Shown here one piece after another: positions 5,690 to 8,026 of a DNA stretch of 8,026 nucleotides. Made by a program: the position numbers and the translations under genes. Origin of the DNA: Gemmatimonadota bacterium (GTDB taxonomy: Bacteria > ARS69); the NCBI GenBank assembly GCA_020431545.1, contig JAGQIB010000328.1, positions 1-8,026 on the forward strand, read 5' to 3'. Position 1 is the stretch's first letter, and the number at the start of each line of letters is the position of its first letter. The notes below the pieces were generated by a model, which did no database searches, was not told where the DNA came from, and was given only the letters and a program-made list of their open reading frames with translations.

Positions 5690-7036
5690 ATGTCCGAAAT
5701 CAGGATGAAGCGGGGATGGAACGTCCCCCTGTCCGGCGCGCCCGCCGAGACCGTGGTCGACGCGGCGCGTCCGGTGACCGTTTCCGTGCGTCCGAACGAG
5801 TTCCGGCTGGTCAAGCCGCGACTCCTCGTCAAGGAGGGCGACCGCGTTTCCGCGGGGCAGCCCCTGTTCCAGGATCGCGAGCGGGCCGAGGTCCAGTTCC
5901 CGTCGCCGGGCGGCGGGGAGGTGGCCGAGGTCCGATTCGGTCCGCGCCGGGTGTGCGAGGAGATCGTGATCCGGCTGGATGCCCAGGAGACCTGGGCCGA
6001 ACACCGCCCGCACTCGCCGGCCGACGCGCGCGCACTCAACCGCGCCCAGGTCGTGGAGATGATGCTCGACTCCGGACTGTGGACCTCTCTGCGTCGGCGC
6101 CCGTTCTCCACGATTCCGGATCCGACGGCCACGCCGGCGGGGATCTTCGTGGCGGGCTCGGACAACAGCCCGCTCGCCGCGTCGCCGGCGCTCGCGATGC
6201 AGGGACGAGACGAGGACTTCCAGCTCGGCGTCGACCTGCTCGCGAAGCTGACCGAGGGCCGCGTTCACGTCTGCCTGCTGAAGGGCAAGAGCGTGCCGGC
6301 GCTCGTCAACGCGCAGAACTGCGAGAAGCACACGTTCTCCGGGCCGTACCCGGCCGGGCTGATCGAGGCGCAGATCCACTACGTGCTTCCGCACAAGAAG
6401 GGTCGCGAGGTGTGGTACCTGGATTGCCAGGACGTCGCCGATCTCGGCGAGTTCGCGCGGACCGGCCGCTACCCGGTGAACCGGGTCGTGGCGGTGGGAG
6501 GCGAAGGCGCCACTTCGCCGCAGCACTACCGCACGCGTCGCGGCGTGTCTTGCGCGCATCTCGACCCGAAGGCGTCGCCGGCCGCGAACCGTTTCGTATC
6601 CGGCAGCGTTCTCTCGGGAACGCAGGTCCGGTGCGACTCCGGGCTCGGCCACTACGACGCGAAGTTCAGCGTGATCCCCGAGGGGGACGACGCGGACTTC
6701 GTGGGCTGGATGCTTCCCGGCGAGGATCGCGTGAGCCGCTTCCGGACGTTCGCGTCCACCCTCACCCGTCCCCAGGCGCCGCGCATGACCGCGAACCTGA
6801 ACGGCAGCGTGCGGGCGCACATCGCGACCGGGATTTACGAGGACGTCTGCGCGGTGGACATCCTGCCCGCCTACCTGATGCGGGCCCTCCATGTCGGTGA
6901 CATCGAGGAGGCGGAGAGCCTCGGACTCGAGGATTGCGCCGAGTGCGGGCTCTGCACCTTCGTTTGTCCGTCGAAGATCGACTTCCAGGGCATCATCGTC
7001 CGGGGAATCGAGTCGGTGCTGAAGGAAGACGAATGA
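5690..7036 (+). CDS. nqrA: Na+-translocating NADH:quinone reductase subunit A (NqrA)
   Basis: Subunit A of the sodium-pumping NADH:quinone oxidoreductase (Na+-NQR), a cytoplasm-facing subunit linked to quinone binding. At 448 residues it is full length for the family. Family landmarks appear in order: KRGWNVPLSGAP near the N-terminus (7-18), the barrel-sandwich-like stretch LLVKEGDRVSAGQPLFQDRE, DSGLWTSLRRRPFSTIP, AGSDNSPLAASPALA, FSGPYPAGLIEAQIHY (216-231), SGSVLSGTQV, and a C-terminal LCTFVCPSKIDF. The PAGL.E..IHY and LCTFVCP motifs separate it from RnfC. The oddity is the C-terminus: C416, C419, C422 and C426 form a complete CxxCxxCxxxCP ferredoxin motif. From memory, Vibrio-type NqrA has aspartate/leucine-type residues at the first two positions and lacks an Fe-S cluster. 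The start is fixed by GGAGAGGG upstream. The stop overlaps the nqrB start as ATGA. Expression is probably controlled by the operator at 5567-5586. Confidence 0.96.
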   Translation: MSEIRMKRGWNVPLSGAPAETVVDAARPVTVSVRPNEFRLVKPRLLVKEGDRVSAGQPLFQDRERAEVQFPSPGGGEVAEVRFGPRRVCEEIVIRLDAQETWAEHRPHSPADARALNRAQVVEMMLDSGLWTSLRRRPFSTIPDPTATPAGIFVAGSDNSPLAASPALAMQGRDEDFQLGVDLLAKLTEGRVHVCLLKGKSVPALVNAQNCEKHTFSGPYPAGLIEAQIHYVLPHKKGREVWYLDCQDVADLGEFARTGRYPVNRVVAVGGEGATSPQHYRTRRGVSCAHLDPKASPAANRFVSGSVLSGTQVRCDSGLGHYDAKFSVIPEGDDADFVGWMLPGEDRVSRFRTFASTLTRPQAPRMTANLNGSVRAHIATGIYEDVCAVDILPAYLMRALHVGDIEEAESLGLEDCAECGLCTFVCPSKIDFQGIIVRGIESVLKEDE

Positions 7037-8026
7037 GAATCGATTTCGAAGAGACCCGGGACCTGTACAAGAAGCTCGAGGAACTGAAGCCGCACTTCAA
7101 GAAGGGCGGCAAGTTCGGCTGGGCGTACCCGCTGTTCGAGGCGAACGAATCGTTCCTGTTCGTGCCGCCGACGACCGCGAAGGGGAACGTCCACGTCCGC
7201 GACGCGATCGACAGCAAGCGTCTCATGATCACGGTGGTGATGGCGCTGATTCCCTGCATCCTGTTCGGGATGTGGAACATCGGTTACCAGCGCCTGTCGG
7301 CGATGGGGGAGGCCACGAGCCTGTTCGCGTGCCTCGGCTGGGGCGCACTGAAGATGCTCCCGCTGATCCTCGTCTCGTACGCGGTCGGCGGGTTCTGGGA
7401 GGTCCTGTTCGCCGTCGTGCGCAAGCACGAGATCAACGAGGGCTTCCTGGTGACGGGAATGCTGTTCCCGCTGGTGTGCCCGCCGACGCTTCCGCTCTGG
7501 ATGGCGGCGCTCGGCATCAGCTTCGGCATCGTGATCGGCAAGGAAGTGTTCGGCGGCACGGGCATGAACGTGCTGAATCCCGCGCTCACGGCGCGGGCGT
7601 TCTGCTTCTTCGCGTACCCGGCGTTCATGTCCGGCGACTCGGTCTGGACCGCCGTCGACCCGGCCAAGGCCGTGGACGGCTGGACGGGGGCCACGCCGCT
7701 CGCGGTGGCGGCGCAGGCGCACGGGGCGAACGTCGTGGCGGCGCTGGAGGGCGCGGGCTTCACGCTCCGACACGCGTTCCTCGGGCTCATCCCCGGCAGC
7801 ATGGGGGAGGTCTCCACCCTGGCCTGCCTGCTCGGCGCGGGCATCCTGCTCGCGACCGGAGTCGCGGCCTGGCGGATCATGATCTCCATGGCGCTCGGCG
7901 GGATCGCCGGCGCGTACCTCATGACCGCCGTCGCCGGTCCGGACTCGGCCGGCATCATGTACCTGCCCTGGACCTGGCACCTGTGCGTGGGCGGCTTCGC
8001 GTTCGGCCTCGTGTTCATGGCCACCG
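7033..8026 (+). CDS. nqrB: Na+-translocating NADH:quinone reductase subunit B (NqrB), 3'-truncated
   Basis: Membrane subunit B of Na+-NQR, which carries covalent FMN and contributes to the sodium path. The first 331 codons are present; the family is about 410-420 residues, so roughly 80% is visible and the frame runs off the right edge with no stop. The short cytoplasmic N-terminus (about 1-60) is followed by membrane helices beginning near residue 62 (LMITVVMALIPCILFGMW). The family-typical block NEGFLVTGMLFPLVCPPTLP leads into GKEVFGGTGMNVLNPALTAR. The flavinylation motif DGWTGATP gives T221 (codon at 7693) as the likely FMN-linked threonine, matching the D..(S/T)GAT signature used by the ApbE flavin transferase. 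ATG 7033 overlaps the nqrA stop as ATGA, with GGAAG just upstream inside nqrA, so translation is coupled. nqrC-F are expected downstream. Confidence 0.96.
   Translation, partial: MRIDFEETRDLYKKLEELKPHFKKGGKFGWAYPLFEANESFLFVPPTTAKGNVHVRDAIDSKRLMITVVMALIPCILFGMWNIGYQRLSAMGEATSLFACLGWGALKMLPLILVSYAVGGFWEVLFAVVRKHEINEGFLVTGMLFPLVCPPTLPLWMAALGISFGIVIGKEVFGGTGMNVLNPALTARAFCFFAYPAFMSGDSVWTAVDPAKAVDGWTGATPLAVAAQAHGANVVAALEGAGFTLRHAFLGLIPGSMGEVSTLACLLGAGILLATGVAAWRIMISMALGGIAGAYLMTAVAGPDSAGIMYLPWTWHLCVGGFAFGLVFMAT

Noticed and set aside
3680..6892. A 3.2-kb stop-free frame on the minus strand, antisense to the Omp85 and nqrA genes
   Set aside because: Long antisense open frames are expected at ~70% GC. 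The translation is rich in Arg, His, Glu and Pro with no domain logic, and both sense-strand genes have clear families.
5690..7036. Reading the gene as rnfC because of the intact CxxCxxCxxxCP motif
   Set aside because: The GPYPAGL, DSGLWTSLRRRPFS and LCTFVCP segments are NqrA-specific. Only one cysteine motif is present where RnfC has two, and the next gene is nqrB.
1..8026. CRISPR arrays, insertion sequences, rRNA genes or phage genes
   Set aside because: No regularly spaced repeats, transposase motifs, terminal inverted repeats or rRNA-like segments were seen. The window reads as ordinary chromosome.

Overview
This window is very GC-rich (about 70% by eye). Its genes lie on the + strand with strong purine-rich ribosome binding sites and GTGA/ATGA start-stop overlaps. 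The outer-membrane Omp85 barrel protein shows a diderm bacterium. An Na+-NQR operon together with an ECF sigma factor cassette suits a high-GC FCB-type lineage (such as Gemmatimonadota, Eisenbacteria or Krumholzibacteriota) or a proteobacterium. The phylum cannot be fixed from this sequence alone.

Layout. (1) Positions 3-3885 hold a probable signalling cassette: a TPR-repeat protein cut off by the left edge, an ECF sigma factor whose GTG start overlaps the TPR stop codon, a two-helix membrane protein that looks like a cysteine-free anti-sigma factor, and an exported membrane protein with bactofilin-like GDAVAIGG repeats and a proline-rich tail. (2) Positions 3886-4006 carry a strong GC-rich hairpin followed by a plausible promoter. 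(3) Positions 4007-5323 encode a short Omp85/BamA-like outer-membrane protein with one POTRA domain. (4) Positions 5324-5689 are non-coding and form the control region of the next operon: weak hairpins, a TTGACA promoter, a perfect Rex/CRP-type operator (TTTGTGA-N6-TCACAAA) and a structured leader. (5) From 5690 to the right edge are nqrA and the first ~330 codons of nqrB. These are the first subunits of the sodium-pumping NADH:quinone oxidoreductase, and the rest of the operon should follow outside the window.

How the genes work together. The first block looks like an envelope-sensing circuit. The sigma factor would be held at the membrane by the anti-sigma-like protein, and the repeat protein is a candidate envelope-side partner. 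The nqr block is respiratory: NADH oxidation is coupled to Na+ export. Its apparent control by a Rex-like site would tie expression to the NADH/NAD+ ratio, although the site also fits the CRP consensus.

The two most notable observations are that operator, and an NqrA whose C-terminus keeps a complete CxxCxxCxxxCP [4Fe-4S] motif, where the Vibrio-type protein has only the last two cysteines.
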